Origin: Calothrix sp. NIES-4101
GTDB lineage: Bacteria; Cyanobacteriota; Cyanobacteriia; Cyanobacteriales; Nostocaceae
DNA: 64,000 nt
Direction of reading: 5' to 3'
Assembly (NCBI GenBank): GCA_004296455.1
Contig: AP018280.1
Coordinates: forward strand, 1,674,001-1,738,000
Shown: positions 1 to 8,351 of the stretch, piece by piece
Position numbering within the stretch: the stretch's first letter is position 1
How the letters are laid out: each line of letters opens with the position of its first letter
Made by a program: the position numbers and the translations under genes
The notes under the pieces: model-generated
Told to the model about the DNA's origin: nothing
Seen by the model: only the letters and a program-made list of their open reading frames with translations
The model's database searches: none

Positions 1-329
1 GCGATCGCACGAAGCGCCCAAAAATGGGTAAAATAGCTGCGGAACTTGCCGACATTGCGGTGGTGACATCTGATAATCCGCGCACTGAAGACCCAGAGAA
101 GATTTTAGAGGATGTGTTAGCGGGTATTCCTCAAGGCATCAATCCCACTGTAATATGCGATCGCGCGGCTGCGATTCGGACAGCAATCTTAGAAGCACAA
201 CTTGGTGATGGGGTATTATTAGCGGGCAAGGGACATGAGGATTATCAAATTCTTGGTACAGAGAAAATTCACTTTGACGATAGAGAACATGCACGAGATG
301 CGTTAATTGAAAGAAAAAAGGCAAAATAA
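1..329 (+). CDS. murE: MurE ligase, C-terminal part (5' end outside window)
   Basis: This is the C-terminal end of UDP-N-acetylmuramoyl-tripeptide synthetase, the cytoplasmic ligase that adds the third amino acid of the peptidoglycan stem peptide. The open frame runs in from the left edge (frame beginning at base 3) and reads [17 protein letters not shown], a typical MurE stretch. It continues with DNPRTEDP, the motif that recognises diaminopimelate, and then the conserved GKGHEDYQ. The ATG at 24 is therefore internal and not the start. The stop is at 327-329. About 110 of the usual 500 residues are present. The next gene is convergent. Confidence 0.93.
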   Translation, partial: DRTKRPKMGKIAAELADIAVVTSDNPRTEDPEKILEDVLAGIPQGINPTVICDRAAAIRTAILEAQLGDGVLLAGKGHEDYQILGTEKIHFDDREHARDALIERKKAK

Positions 330-347
330 ACCAGAATTTTGACTAGA

Positions 348-1151
348 CTATATTTGCTGTTGTTCACAACGCCCATACACTAACGCAGTCCAAGACAGTT
401 CACACAAAGTACCTCTAGGAAAAAGATTTGAACGTCTAAATTTGCCCTTGAGTTGTCGAGCCAAATTTCGAGACTGCTGCGTTCCCCGACCTTCTCTAGA
501 TGAGTTTATCCCTAAGCCATTATCTATAATGCTTAGGGTGTACCAGCCTTCGTTTTTTGTACAAGATACTTCCAGACGGGTTGCCCCCACAGCATGTTTA
601 CCAACATTACACAAAGCTTCTTCCAGAAATCTGCAAAGTCCTCGTTTTTGACTGAGGCTCAAATAAGCATCTTCTATGGGTTCAAATGTACGGATTTTTA
701 CTCTGAGCTTCTGAAAGTAGGGAAAATCTCGTTCTAGAGTATAGCTATAAACTTGATAGAGGACTTCATGGATAGGGTCTTGTAAATTAATCACTATGCC
801 ACTTTCTAAATAAAGACTACTGTCTTGATTGAGGGCTTCTTGCTGTAAGCAATCATAAATTCCCCGCAGTTCGCGATCCAATTTTTCCAGATATTTTTCG
901 AGTGTGAGAACTAATTTCTCTGGTGGCATATCTTGTTCTCGAATTAGTTTTAAAGCTTGAGCGAGGGTTTGTAGCGGCCCATTATGGATAATTTCAAATG
1001 TGTTTTCAATTACGTCACGGTGAGCCTGAGATTGTTTCGACTTAGTTAAACGGGCAATTGTGGCAATTGTCATTGCCACTGTTCTAGGTAATATAACTAC
1101 CCAGCAAATTTTTATTTTTGCTGTAATTTTTCTCCAGAATTTTGCCAACAT
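348..1151 (-). CDS. NarL/DegS-type sensor histidine kinase
   Basis: A 267-residue kinase for the adjacent response regulator. A hydrophobic stretch at about residues 16-32 may anchor it. A HisKA_3-like dimerisation segment carries the candidate phospho-acceptor His56 (EIIHNGPLQTL). The HATPase domain has an N-box around EEALCNVGKHA (Asn182) and a G1 box IIDNGLGIN (Asp210). There is no extracellular sensor domain, so the signal may come through a partner protein. It lies 56 bp downstream of the regulator gene on the same strand and is probably co-transcribed with it. The kinase assignment is firm. The signal is unknown, and a link to the upstream peptide exporter is inference from gene order. 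Confidence 0.82.
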   Translation of the reverse strand: MLAKFWRKITAKIKICWVVILPRTVAMTIATIARLTKSKQSQAHRDVIENTFEIIHNGPLQTLAQALKLIREQDMPPEKLVLTLEKYLEKLDRELRGIYDCLQQEALNQDSSLYLESGIVINLQDPIHEVLYQVYSYTLERDFPYFQKLRVKIRTFEPIEDAYLSLSQKRGLCRFLEEALCNVGKHAVGATRLEVSCTKNEGWYTLSIIDNGLGINSSREGRGTQQSRNLARQLKGKFRRSNLFPRGTLCELSWTALVYGRCEQQQI

Positions 1152-1207
1152 AGGCTATTTACAATCCCAATAGTAGTAGTTAGTTCTTACCAAAACATCA
1201 CTAACAA

Positions 1208-1885
1208 CTAATCAATTAAACCTTCTTCTCTGGCTCGTATCTCTGTTTGAATGCGAATGTTTTTGCCACACTCAGGATATACATGTAAAGCGTCTTGGAG
1301 CTTACTCCAATAATGACGCACCATCCGTTCCGAGACAGACATTTGTTCCGCGATCGCCTTATCCTGTAATCCTTGATCAAATGCTAATGTCAACACCCTT
1401 AACCATTCCGGTTTAACCTCAAAACCAGAATAATTTTTTTTAATATCTTTTGTATGAGTTAATCCCTGTAACGCCCAATCAACCCTGGTTAACATTTCTT
1501 GGCTAGTAAGGCTTTTATCTGCGATTGTAAAACCACCTTTATGAGCATCAATATTTGGTCTAATCCTGACTAAAGTTCTAACATGGGCAGTTTGGACAAC
1601 AATATTGACATGAGGATAGTTTTTCATCAAAGTCCGCAGCAGTTGCACACCTGTGTCTGGTCGTGCCATCATCCCCGGTTTTTCTGGAATTGAAAGGTCC
1701 ATAATTACCAAATCCGGTTGTGAGAAAAAGATTTGATGGAGAGCATCCTTTGTATTTCCAGCAGTATCAAACTTCACATCAGGGTAATGTTGCCGCAATA
1801 TATCAATAGTCCCATCCAATACCGATTCATGGTCATCAATCACCAAAATTTTAATTAAGGCTTTCTCTAATACAGTTTGATTCAT
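1208..1885 (-). CDS. NarL/LuxR-family response regulator
   Basis: A 225-residue DNA-binding response regulator. The receiver has acidic residues Asp17-Asp18 (VIDDHE), phospho-acceptor Asp63 (LVIMDLSIPE) and Lys124 (IADKS). A C-terminal LuxR-type helix-turn-helix occupies about residues 155-215 (DKAIAEQMSVSERMVRHYWSKL). The ATG at 1885 follows a strong ribosome-binding site (AGGAGGTAG). The kinase gene is next downstream and a kinase-like membrane protein lies upstream. The helix-turn-helix is somewhat divergent: WSKL replaces the more usual ISKI-type sequence. Targets are unknown; the peptide locus just upstream is the obvious candidate, which is inference. Confidence 0.87.
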   Translation of the reverse strand: MNQTVLEKALIKILVIDDHESVLDGTIDILRQHYPDVKFDTAGNTKDALHQIFFSQPDLVIMDLSIPEKPGMMARPDTGVQLLRTLMKNYPHVNIVVQTAHVRTLVRIRPNIDAHKGGFTIADKSLTSQEMLTRVDWALQGLTHTKDIKKNYSGFEVKPEWLRVLTLAFDQGLQDKAIAEQMSVSERMVRHYWSKLQDALHVYPECGKNIRIQTEIRAREEGLID

Positions 1886-2170
1886 AATCTACCTCCTGGG
1901 GTAGAGAATTGAATATTGTTTTCTAAATGATTGATTAAAATTCTTCTCTGTTTGTGTTAATTAATAATGACTACGCAATATGTATATTGATTTTCAGGAA
2001 AATAGGCGTAGACATCTCACCTGTATAAAATATACATTTGTAAATGACAGAAATCCGGATATCTACTAAAATGTTTGTTTAATATTTATTAATTGATGAT
2101 TACATCCTTAAAATTGAGTAAAATTGAGCATTTTCTCGATCTGTAATCTAATTTGAGTAGATGTGCTAAT

Positions 2171-2887
2171 TTACCAGTAAAAATTGCAATCCAAAGTCAG
2201 ATTCCTTCTACGAAAAAAAAATGTTCCTGATGTGAGAAAACGAAAAATTTTCCGAAGATATGAGAGAAATGTTAAATTATCATAAGATATAAAAATAAAA
2301 GTATCGGGATAGGTAATGTTGATTTGCAGATGAGCAGTGTTGTGATGCTGCTGGAGATGAATGAATATCGATATTGGCAAGCAAAGTTCTGATTCCGGTA
2401 AAGTTAATTTTAGTAACTCATCAAGAATCATTAAAATGGTGAGGCTATCCTCGATTTTTTCATGTCGCCAAGAGCTAGGCAAAATAATTTCCAAATCAAG
2501 GTAACGATGAGATATTTGCCACTGTTCCAATAAGTAGTAGATTGCTAATGGTAAATCATCTTGCAGTGATTCGGGAAATAAGCGATCGCTCAATTTCGCG
2601 AGAGACTGATGCCATTTTTGAATTTTTATTAAGTATTCTTGTCGTTGGTTAATTAATAGTTCCAGGTTATCTGTTGGCAGCATTTCTAATTGCCGACGGA
2701 TACTAAAAGATTCTTGCAATAAATCGTCCCGAATTTTCTCGGCTTCCAGGAAAAGTCTCATCGATTGTCTACTGAACCACCATTGCCAGGCTTGTTGAAT
2801 TCTGTGATAACTTCGCAGAAACAATAAAAGGGTCACCACGTAGACGAAAAAAATAATGATTGGGAAATAAGTTTGGCATAAAAACAC
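2171..2887 (-). CDS. membrane protein resembling a degenerate histidine kinase
   Basis: A 238-residue protein not recognised with certainty. It opens with one strong transmembrane helix (about residues 5-25). A helical, coiled-coil-like region rich in Leu, Gln and Glu follows (about 40-110). A C-terminal part has the rhythm of a HATPase fold (SLTILMILDELLKLTLPESEL, 20-residue core), but no phospho-acceptor His, N-box Asn or DxGxG box is visible. It may be a membrane sensor or pseudokinase partner of the soluble kinase two genes downstream. The longest frame starts with GTG at 2887. It lies between the HlyD gene and the two-component pair, in the same orientation. The role is inference only. 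Confidence 0.55.
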   Translation of the reverse strand: MFLCQTYFPIIIFFVYVVTLLLFLRSYHRIQQAWQWWFSRQSMRLFLEAEKIRDDLLQESFSIRRQLEMLPTDNLELLINQRQEYLIKIQKWHQSLAKLSDRLFPESLQDDLPLAIYYLLEQWQISHRYLDLEIILPSSWRHEKIEDSLTILMILDELLKLTLPESELCLPISIFIHLQQHHNTAHLQINITYPDTFIFISYDNLTFLSYLRKIFRFLTSGTFFFRRRNLTLDCNFYW

Positions 2888-2961
2888 AGGAAATAACCGT
2901 TTTGTTTGTGTGTTTAGCTTCGCAGTTAAATTTGAAGTAATACATAATCATGGATTAGGTT

Positions 2962-2996
2962 TTAGGAGTTAGGAGTTAGCAGTTACTGTTAACTGC
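2962..2996. repeat. short heptamer repeat plus hairpin
   Basis: Two copies of TTAGGAG and one TTAGCAG run in tandem at 2962-2982. They merge into an inverted repeat with arms GCAGTTA (2979-2985) and TAACTGC (2990-2996). Such heptamer tandem repeats are common in filamentous cyanobacterial intergenic DNA. The repeat sits in the gap of about 240 bp between the HlyD gene and the kinase-like gene and could separate two transcripts. Nothing else is visible in this gap. Confidence 0.55.
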
Positions 2997-3124
2997 GGAA
3001 CTCCAAGAAAGTATGAAAATAGATGTCACCCTTTGCTATCTTTTTCAGTCAGAAAAGAGTTATAAATTATATTTATTAAAATATTTTCAACTATTTTCAA
3101 CTATTTGCGAATACTTAAAAATAC

Positions 3125-4534
3125 TTACAAATCAGTAATTAAACGTGCTTTTCTCAGCATGTATTGTAATGCTGTTTCTTCTTTAGAAATAATATCGGCG
3201 TTGGCATTCATTCCTGCTTGAATAGTACAGGTATGATTGTAGTTGCTAAAGGAGAGAGATTCTGGTTGGATAGTTGCTTCAAAATAGCTAACACCACCAT
3301 TTGTAGAAGATGCTGTGCCATTACTTGAGTTGTTTGGAGATGTAATTGCGTCTGGAGAAATTGAGCTAACAACTCCCTTGAGAGTACCGTAATCTGGATA
3401 GGGGCAAGCATCAAGTCTTAACTGCACTTTCTGATTCACAGCCACTTTTGTAATCTCAGCAGTAGGAATCATCGCCTTCAGAACTAGAGGTGTATTTTGA
3501 GGAACAATTTCTACGATTGCTTCGCTCGGACGAACAACTTGTCCTGTGTTGCGTAAATTTAATTTGAGGATAATGCCATCACTAGTAGCACGAATAATTG
3601 TGCTTTTGAGTTGATTGTCAACCTGTTGTAATTCTTTGTGATATTGGTTAAGTTGAGTTTGTAGTTCTACTTGTCTTTGAATTAAAGCCTCTTTTTCTTT
3701 CCTTAAAGTGGCAATAGTAGCTTCTCCTCTGGCTTTTTCTTGGGCAATTCTTTCTTGAGCAATAGCTATAGAAGCATTGCTAGGATTCAGTGCTGCACGA
3801 GCAGACTGGATTTTTAATTTTGCAATTTCAACAGTTTTTTTTTCACCTTCTAGAATTGATTTAGACTGTGAAACAATCAGTTTTTTTTGTTCAAAATCTC
3901 GCCGACTTACCGCTCCAACAGATGCTAATTCTTGATAGCGATCGCTATCTATTTTTGCAAAGTCTAAATCAGTTTTAGATTTCTCTAATTCAGCTAGGGT
4001 TTTTTGTAGATTTGCCTCTGCTGCTAATAATTCACTCTCGGTAGTAACTTGTTTTTCTTGATAGTCTCTGTGAATCCGTTCTAAATCTGCCACAGCCGCA
4101 GCAATACTTCTTTCTATAACTCTTTTTTCGGCAATTATTTGCACATCTAAACTTCTGATTTGAGCGTATAGTTGAATCTGTTGTAATTTGCCCTGCTCAA
4201 TAGTTCCTTGTAATTGGCTTTTTTTAATTTGAAATTGGTCATCATCCAAGTAAGCGATGGCTTGTCCTTTTTGAACAATCTGATTTTCCCTAACTAAAAT
4301 ATTTCTAATAGTGCCATCAATTTCTGGTTGTACTAACCGAATATCTCCAATCGGACGGACTATCGCTGGTGCTTTCACTGTGACATTATATTTCACCCAG
4401 GAAGCAAGAGAAATAGCAGTTCCTACAGTCCCAATAAGAAACATTCCTGCTAAAGATGTCCAAGGACTAATGGGAGGCAGAAACTCGTCTGTTTGTAGTG
4501 GCGGGAAAATTTTTTGACTGTGGGTGTAGAGCAT
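3125..4534 (-). CDS. HlyD-family membrane fusion protein
   Basis: The periplasmic adaptor that links an inner-membrane ABC exporter to an outer-membrane channel in type I secretion. There is one N-terminal transmembrane helix (about residues 26-45). A lipoyl-like half-motif follows (QPEIDGTIRNILVRENQIVQ), then a long alpha-helical hairpin rich in Glu, Gln and Lys (about 100-300). The second lipoyl half (IRATSDGIILKLNLRNTGQV) and a beta-barrel domain complete it. About 470 residues is normal for the family. The frame opens at GTG 4543; the ATG at 4534 fits the ribosome-binding site GGTAGGTGG better. It lies 88 bp downstream of the C39 ABC transporter, its expected partner. No TolC gene is adjacent, but one exists at 38634. 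Confidence 0.9.
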   Translation of the reverse strand: MLYTHSQKIFPPLQTDEFLPPISPWTSLAGMFLIGTVGTAISLASWVKYNVTVKAPAIVRPIGDIRLVQPEIDGTIRNILVRENQIVQKGQAIAYLDDDQFQIKKSQLQGTIEQGKLQQIQLYAQIRSLDVQIIAEKRVIERSIAAAVADLERIHRDYQEKQVTTESELLAAEANLQKTLAELEKSKTDLDFAKIDSDRYQELASVGAVSRRDFEQKKLIVSQSKSILEGEKKTVEIAKLKIQSARAALNPSNASIAIAQERIAQEKARGEATIATLRKEKEALIQRQVELQTQLNQYHKELQQVDNQLKSTIIRATSDGIILKLNLRNTGQVVRPSEAIVEIVPQNTPLVLKAMIPTAEITKVAVNQKVQLRLDACPYPDYGTLKGVVSSISPDAITSPNNSSNGTASSTNGGVSYFEATIQPESLSFSNYNHTCTIQAGMNANADIISKEETALQYMLRKARLITDL

Positions 4535-4622
4535 AATTACCACCTACCCAAATTTCACTAGGTGAAAATAAATTATCTTGAAAATAAATTATGTAAAAAT
4601 AAATTCCTGTTTTTTCTTGACT

Positions 4623-6773
4623 TTAGGGAATTAAAAATTCCAAATGGTCCCCTGGTAAAGAACTTAACTCCTCCAAAGAACCTTGTAATTTTAGCTTTCC
4701 CTGATCCAGCAATACAACCCAATCGGCACGATTTACTACTCTGGGACGGTGAGTAATTAAAATTGTTGTTTTACCACGTCGGTGTTGAAATAATTTATCC
4801 AGAAGTTGTGTTTCACTTACTGGGTCTAATCCAGCTGTTGATTCATCTAAAATTAATATGGGTGGCTCAGTAACAATACCTCTTGCAATTGCCAATCTTT
4901 GTCTTTGTCCACCGGAAATATTAGCTCCAAATTCTCCCAAAATAGTTTGATATTTTTCCGGTAGTTTACTGATAAAATCATCTGCACCAGTAATTTTGCA
5001 GGCTTGGACAATTTGCTCAAAAGTAACATAGGGCGCTCCTAAATGAAAGTTTTCAATAATTGAACGACTCCAAAAGTGAGCATCTTGGGGAACAAGAACA
5101 ATTTGCTGACGTAAACAATCTAAAGCAAGGTCTTGGAGATTATAAATACCAACGCGGATATTACCTGAATTGATGGGGTATAAACTAGCAAGAAGTTTCG
5201 CTAAAGAGCTTTTCCCACAACCAGATTTGCCAATTAAAGCCACAACTTTACCACCAGGAATAGTTAAAGAAAAGTCATCTAGTAAATCAACTCGACCTGC
5301 GTAGTGAAAATTTATCTTAGTACAAACAATGTCGGAATCTCCAGGAATTTGAGCAAAAGGTTTTTTACCATCATCGTCATTTTCCGGGGTAGAATCTATA
5401 ACCTCTGTCAGCCGTTGAGTTGCTGTTTTTGCACGGGTAAATTCATCCACAAAACTGATGACACTACCAACTAAAGCCAGGAAATTTGCATTCATGGCAT
5501 TGAATGCCAGTAATTGACCAATACTCATGTTTTCGGCGGGATTAATGACCAAATTGCCACCGAACCAGAGGAGCACAACACCACCGATCGCAGCTATAAA
5601 TCCTGAAAATGTATTATTGATAATTCCGATTTGAATTGTCCGTAAAGTTAGCGTTCCCAAACGACTAAATCGACTTTGAAATTCATCCCAAAATTGCGGT
5701 GCTGCTGTAGTAGCCTTCAGGGTAAGTGCCCCTTTAAAAGTTTCCACTAAAACGCCGTGGGTTTCTGCTTCTTTGATTAACAGTTCGCGGGTTTTTTGTT
5801 GCAATGTTGGTTGAAATATGATGGTAGTTATAGTCATCACCATCGCGACAATTAGAGCAACTATAGTTAGTTTCCAACTATAGAAAACCATGAAACCAAA
5901 AGAAACTACCGCAATAAAAAATTGACTGGGTAAACTGATAACTACTTGAGCAACTAATTGATTTATCTGGTCAATATCGCGGAGACGACTGACAATTTCT
6001 CCACTACGACGAGCCTCGTAATATGCAAGAGGTAATCGCAGAATTTGTCGTCCAAAATCCATCACTAAACCTAATTGCAGACGCTGGGCAAAATGAGCAA
6101 TTAAATTAGATTGCACCCAACCAAGACTGCTGGAAATAAAATTCATTACGACTACAGCGATCGCAACAGTAGTTAGCAGTTTGGTATCGCCGCGCACCAA
6201 CACATCATCTGTCAAAATTTGTAACAAAAAAGGCGAGGCTAAGGACAGCACACCCAAAATCATGTTTAGGGGTAGTGCTTGCGCGAGGATGGCGCGAAAA
6301 ATCCAGACACGCTTAAAGAAACGCCAAAAACCACCAATTTCATCGCTTTCTTGGGCGAAAAACCGGGTTGGGTCTGGTTCAAGTAGCAGCATCAACCAAT
6401 CTGACCAACTTTCCTCTAAATCTTGTTTGGAGATATAGCGGATACCTACCGCCGGGTCTGCAACTACGTAATTTCTACCTTCCTTCCCGTATAAAACAAC
6501 CCAGTGACGACCTTGCCAGTGAATAATCGCAGGTAAGGGTGCTTCCTTGATTTGGTTGAGAAGTTCTGGAGAGGTTTTTACCGGACGAGCATTGAATCCC
6601 AGGGTTTCTGCACCTCGTTTAAGCCCTAGTAAAGTAGTACCTAATTGTCCTGTGCCTACAGCTTCCCGAATATGATTGAGAGTGAAGGTACGTCCATAAT
6701 GTTTTGAGATTGCAGCGAGACAAGCAGCGCCACAATCTTCCTCACTATGTTGAATGACAAATTGGTATTTCAT
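4623..6773 (-). CDS. peptidase-containing (C39) ABC exporter
   Basis: A transporter that cleaves double-glycine leaders and exports the released peptide. Domains in order: C39 cysteine peptidase (about residues 1-130) with Cys14 (EEDCGAACLA), His90 (GRHWVVLY) and Asp106 (VADPAVG); a six-helix transmembrane domain (about 160-440); and an ABC ATPase with Walker A GKSGCGKSS, signature ISGGQRQRLAIARG and Walker B PILILDES. All catalytic residues are present, so it should be active as both protease and ATPase. The ATG at 6773 is preferred; the longer frame starts with TTG at 6797. Three leader-peptide genes lie immediately upstream and the HlyD gene downstream. This is the core of the locus. Confidence 0.93.
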   Translation of the reverse strand: MKYQFVIQHSEEDCGAACLAAISKHYGRTFTLNHIREAVGTGQLGTTLLGLKRGAETLGFNARPVKTSPELLNQIKEAPLPAIIHWQGRHWVVLYGKEGRNYVVADPAVGIRYISKQDLEESWSDWLMLLLEPDPTRFFAQESDEIGGFWRFFKRVWIFRAILAQALPLNMILGVLSLASPFLLQILTDDVLVRGDTKLLTTVAIAVVVMNFISSSLGWVQSNLIAHFAQRLQLGLVMDFGRQILRLPLAYYEARRSGEIVSRLRDIDQINQLVAQVVISLPSQFFIAVVSFGFMVFYSWKLTIVALIVAMVMTITTIIFQPTLQQKTRELLIKEAETHGVLVETFKGALTLKATTAAPQFWDEFQSRFSRLGTLTLRTIQIGIINNTFSGFIAAIGGVVLLWFGGNLVINPAENMSIGQLLAFNAMNANFLALVGSVISFVDEFTRAKTATQRLTEVIDSTPENDDDGKKPFAQIPGDSDIVCTKINFHYAGRVDLLDDFSLTIPGGKVVALIGKSGCGKSSLAKLLASLYPINSGNIRVGIYNLQDLALDCLRQQIVLVPQDAHFWSRSIIENFHLGAPYVTFEQIVQACKITGADDFISKLPEKYQTILGEFGANISGGQRQRLAIARGIVTEPPILILDESTAGLDPVSETQLLDKLFQHRRGKTTILITHRPRVVNRADWVVLLDQGKLKLQGSLEELSSLPGDHLEFLIP

Positions 6774-6835
6774 GGACAACCTACCCAAAAAATTCAAGCC
6801 GGAACCAGAGTTTTTACTTCTGTAGGATGAAAATA

Positions 6836-7153
6836 CTATTTATTAAATAAAAAATAGCTAAACATCCGACTTACTAATTGTAAAGCAGGTAGTTTACGTC
6901 CGCGTCTGCTGTAATAATCACCAAAATCAAACACTATTCCTGTATTCTTTTGTGAGAACATATATAGAGCATTTTGACTAGAGGACATGCTCCAGCCTTC
7001 CCTGGAAATACTAGATTGACTACTGGCAAAACTGGTTATATTAGTGTCTGTTTGGAAAAATGATATGGAGAACCCACCAGATGTAGTCTCCTGTTCGTTA
7101 GCAGAGACATCGGTAAATAATTTGGTTTCTGTTGATTGAATCTGGTTAGACAT
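6836..7153 (-). CDS. double-glycine leader peptide, type A (bacteriocin-like precursor)
   Basis: A 105-residue precursor directly upstream of the C39 exporter. The leader ends TKLFTDVSANEQETTSGG, the ELF-x-EVS-x-EEQE-x-GG pattern cut by C39 peptidases, with the predicted cut after Gly-Gly at residues 26-27. The predicted mature part is about 78 residues, has no cysteine and is rich in Ser, Phe and Asn. It ends in a basic, aromatic tail (YYSRRGRKLPALQLVSRMF). Its core is unlike the two upstream precursors. A ribosome-binding site (GAGAGGTAAG) precedes the ATG at 7153. Function could be bacteriocin, signal or surface peptide; only the export route is supported by sequence. Confidence 0.78.
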   Translation of the reverse strand: MSNQIQSTETKLFTDVSANEQETTSGGFSISFFQTDTNITSFASSQSSISREGWSMSSSQNALYMFSQKNTGIVFDFGDYYSRRGRKLPALQLVSRMFSYFLFNK

Positions 7154-7263
7154 AATCTTACCTCTCTATTCTGACCAGATAAATCTAGAAATAATTGAGA
7201 TTTTTGCTGTGGATATGATGATATGTAGAACATATTGCATTAACTTTTGACTTATGGAACCAT

Positions 7264-7318
7264 AAGCTATCAGCAGTAGGATTGTATTTTTTTACATCCT
7301 ATATATGGCTGATAGCTT
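7264..7318. repeat. long inverted repeat between two precursor genes
   Basis: AAGCTATCAGC (7264-7274) pairs perfectly with GCTGATAGCTT (7308-7318). Inside, TAGGAT pairs with ATCCTA and TGTA with TACA, so the hairpin extends to about 20 pairs around a T-rich loop. It lies about 110 bp upstream of the type A precursor start. There is no terminal T-run, so it is not a classical terminator. It could be an attenuator, an RNA-processing site or a regulator-binding site. Confidence 0.5.
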
Positions 7319-7544
7319 ACTAAGTCAAATGCAAACATTCTTAGAAATCTGGGTTGAATGTGACGGAAAATTTCAGAGATTTACTTCACTTAACTGTCAT
7401 CAGTTATGTAATATTCTTAGTCAAGAGTATATTGAACACCAAGTTACTGTAAACTCTGCAATCTTTCTCCAACTAATTCATACCTTATGGAGTTACTCTG
7501 ATTCCCAAGAGAGCCAAGCTACCGATTGTTTGATTGACGGCTAA
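7305..7544 (+). CDS. possible small protein, opposite strand
   Basis: A 79-codon frame opening with ATG inside the right arm of the inverted repeat and overlapping the 3' end of the middle precursor gene by about 60 bp on the other strand. The product is acidic-neutral with a plausible amphipathic body (MQTFLEIWVECDGKFQRFTS) and two or three Cys. It occupies most of an otherwise empty gap between two peptide genes. No ribosome-binding site stands out and no family is recognised. It may be spurious. Confidence 0.22.
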   Translation: MADSLLSQMQTFLEIWVECDGKFQRFTSLNCHQLCNILSQEYIEHQVTVNSAIFLQLIHTLWSYSDSQESQATDCLIDG

Positions 7545-7715
7545 ACCAGATGTTCCTGCACCTACAGGAGTTGCGGCAGTACTACCATTAACTGCTTGTA
7601 GGTTAGTAAAATATGCCGACAAAGAACCAAACTCTATTCCACCACCAGCAACAATCTCTTGTTGTTCTTCAGAAACTTCAGCAAACAAATCAGATTTACG
7701 AATTTCGTCCAACAT
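7485..7715 (-). CDS. double-glycine leader peptide, type B copy 1
   Basis: A 76-residue precursor. The ATG at 7715 is chosen because AAGGAGAAAG lies just upstream; the frame could extend to 7742. The leader is KSDLFAEVSEEQQEIVAGG, a textbook C39 double-glycine site. The mature part is about 51 residues, begins GIEFGSLSAYFTN, is rich in Gly, Ala, Ser and Thr, has no Cys, and ends GSLALLGIRVTP. It is clearly a paralogue of the next precursor upstream. The genes lie in series ahead of the exporter. Short peptides of this kind in cyanobacteria are often labelled bacteriocins; activity is not shown by sequence. Confidence 0.83.
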   Translation of the reverse strand: MLDEIRKSDLFAEVSEEQQEIVAGGGIEFGSLSAYFTNLQAVNGSTAATPVGAGTSGLAVNQTIGSLALLGIRVTP

Positions 7716-7882
7716 GATCTTTCTCCTTTTTTTACTTGTCAATAACTAATTCAAACTAATCTAGAGAACTAGGATTTGATGTTTGGAAAACCAAATTAGT
7801 TAAGAGTGTGCTGTACTAAGGTTTAGTTCTCAGTATACGTAGCAAGAGTCAAGTATGATTCCGAATGTGTTCTCAAGCTACC

Positions 7883-8104
7883 TTAGAAAACCCGAATTCC
7901 TTGTAAAGATAAACTGCCGATTATTTGATTGACTGCTGTACCACTTGCAGATGCGCCTGCTGGAGTTGCGATAGTGCTACCGCTCACTGCTTGTGCGTTA
8001 GTAAAGTATGCCGACAAAGTACCAAAATCTACGTTACCACCCGAAATAACCTCTTGTTCTTCTTCAACTACTTCAACAAACAATTCAGATTTATTGGATA
8101 ACAT
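7883..8104 (-). CDS. double-glycine leader peptide, type B copy 2
   Basis: A 73-residue precursor and first gene of the locus. The start at 8104 follows a strong ribosome-binding site (GAGGAGGAAAAG); an upstream ATG at 8167 lacks one. The leader is KSELFVEVVEEEQEVISGG. The mature part begins NVDFGTLSAYFTN and ends GSLSLQGIRVF, matching copy 1 along its whole length with scattered changes: about 50 residues, no Cys, low charge. The conserved SAYFTN and GIRV blocks suggest selection on the core and not only on the leader. Promoter and control sequences are expected in the 8105-8621 gap. Confidence 0.83.
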   Translation of the reverse strand: MLSNKSELFVEVVEEEQEVISGGNVDFGTLSAYFTNAQAVSGSTIATPAGASASGTAVNQIIGSLSLQGIRVF

Positions 8105-8351
8105 AATCTTTTCCTCCTCGTTTATCTGATGTAATGGGTTTTGTTGATTTCTTTTGTTGTCCCTCAACTCATCCCTTACATTTAAAAGATAACAAGTAGA
8201 AACTCGATGTTCATTTACATTTTAAGTAAACTTTATTACCAAGTTTAGAAACAAACATTTCCTAATTAGGAAGCTTGTTATTTCCGAAAAATACAGGATA
8301 AAATCTATGTGGAGATTGTGTGATGGGAAGATAGGCAGACGCAAAGAAAAA

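Noticed and set aside
348-8104. Lanthipeptide or cyanobactin cluster
   Set aside because: No LanM, cyclodehydratase or subtilisin-like protease gene is present and the peptide cores have no cysteine.
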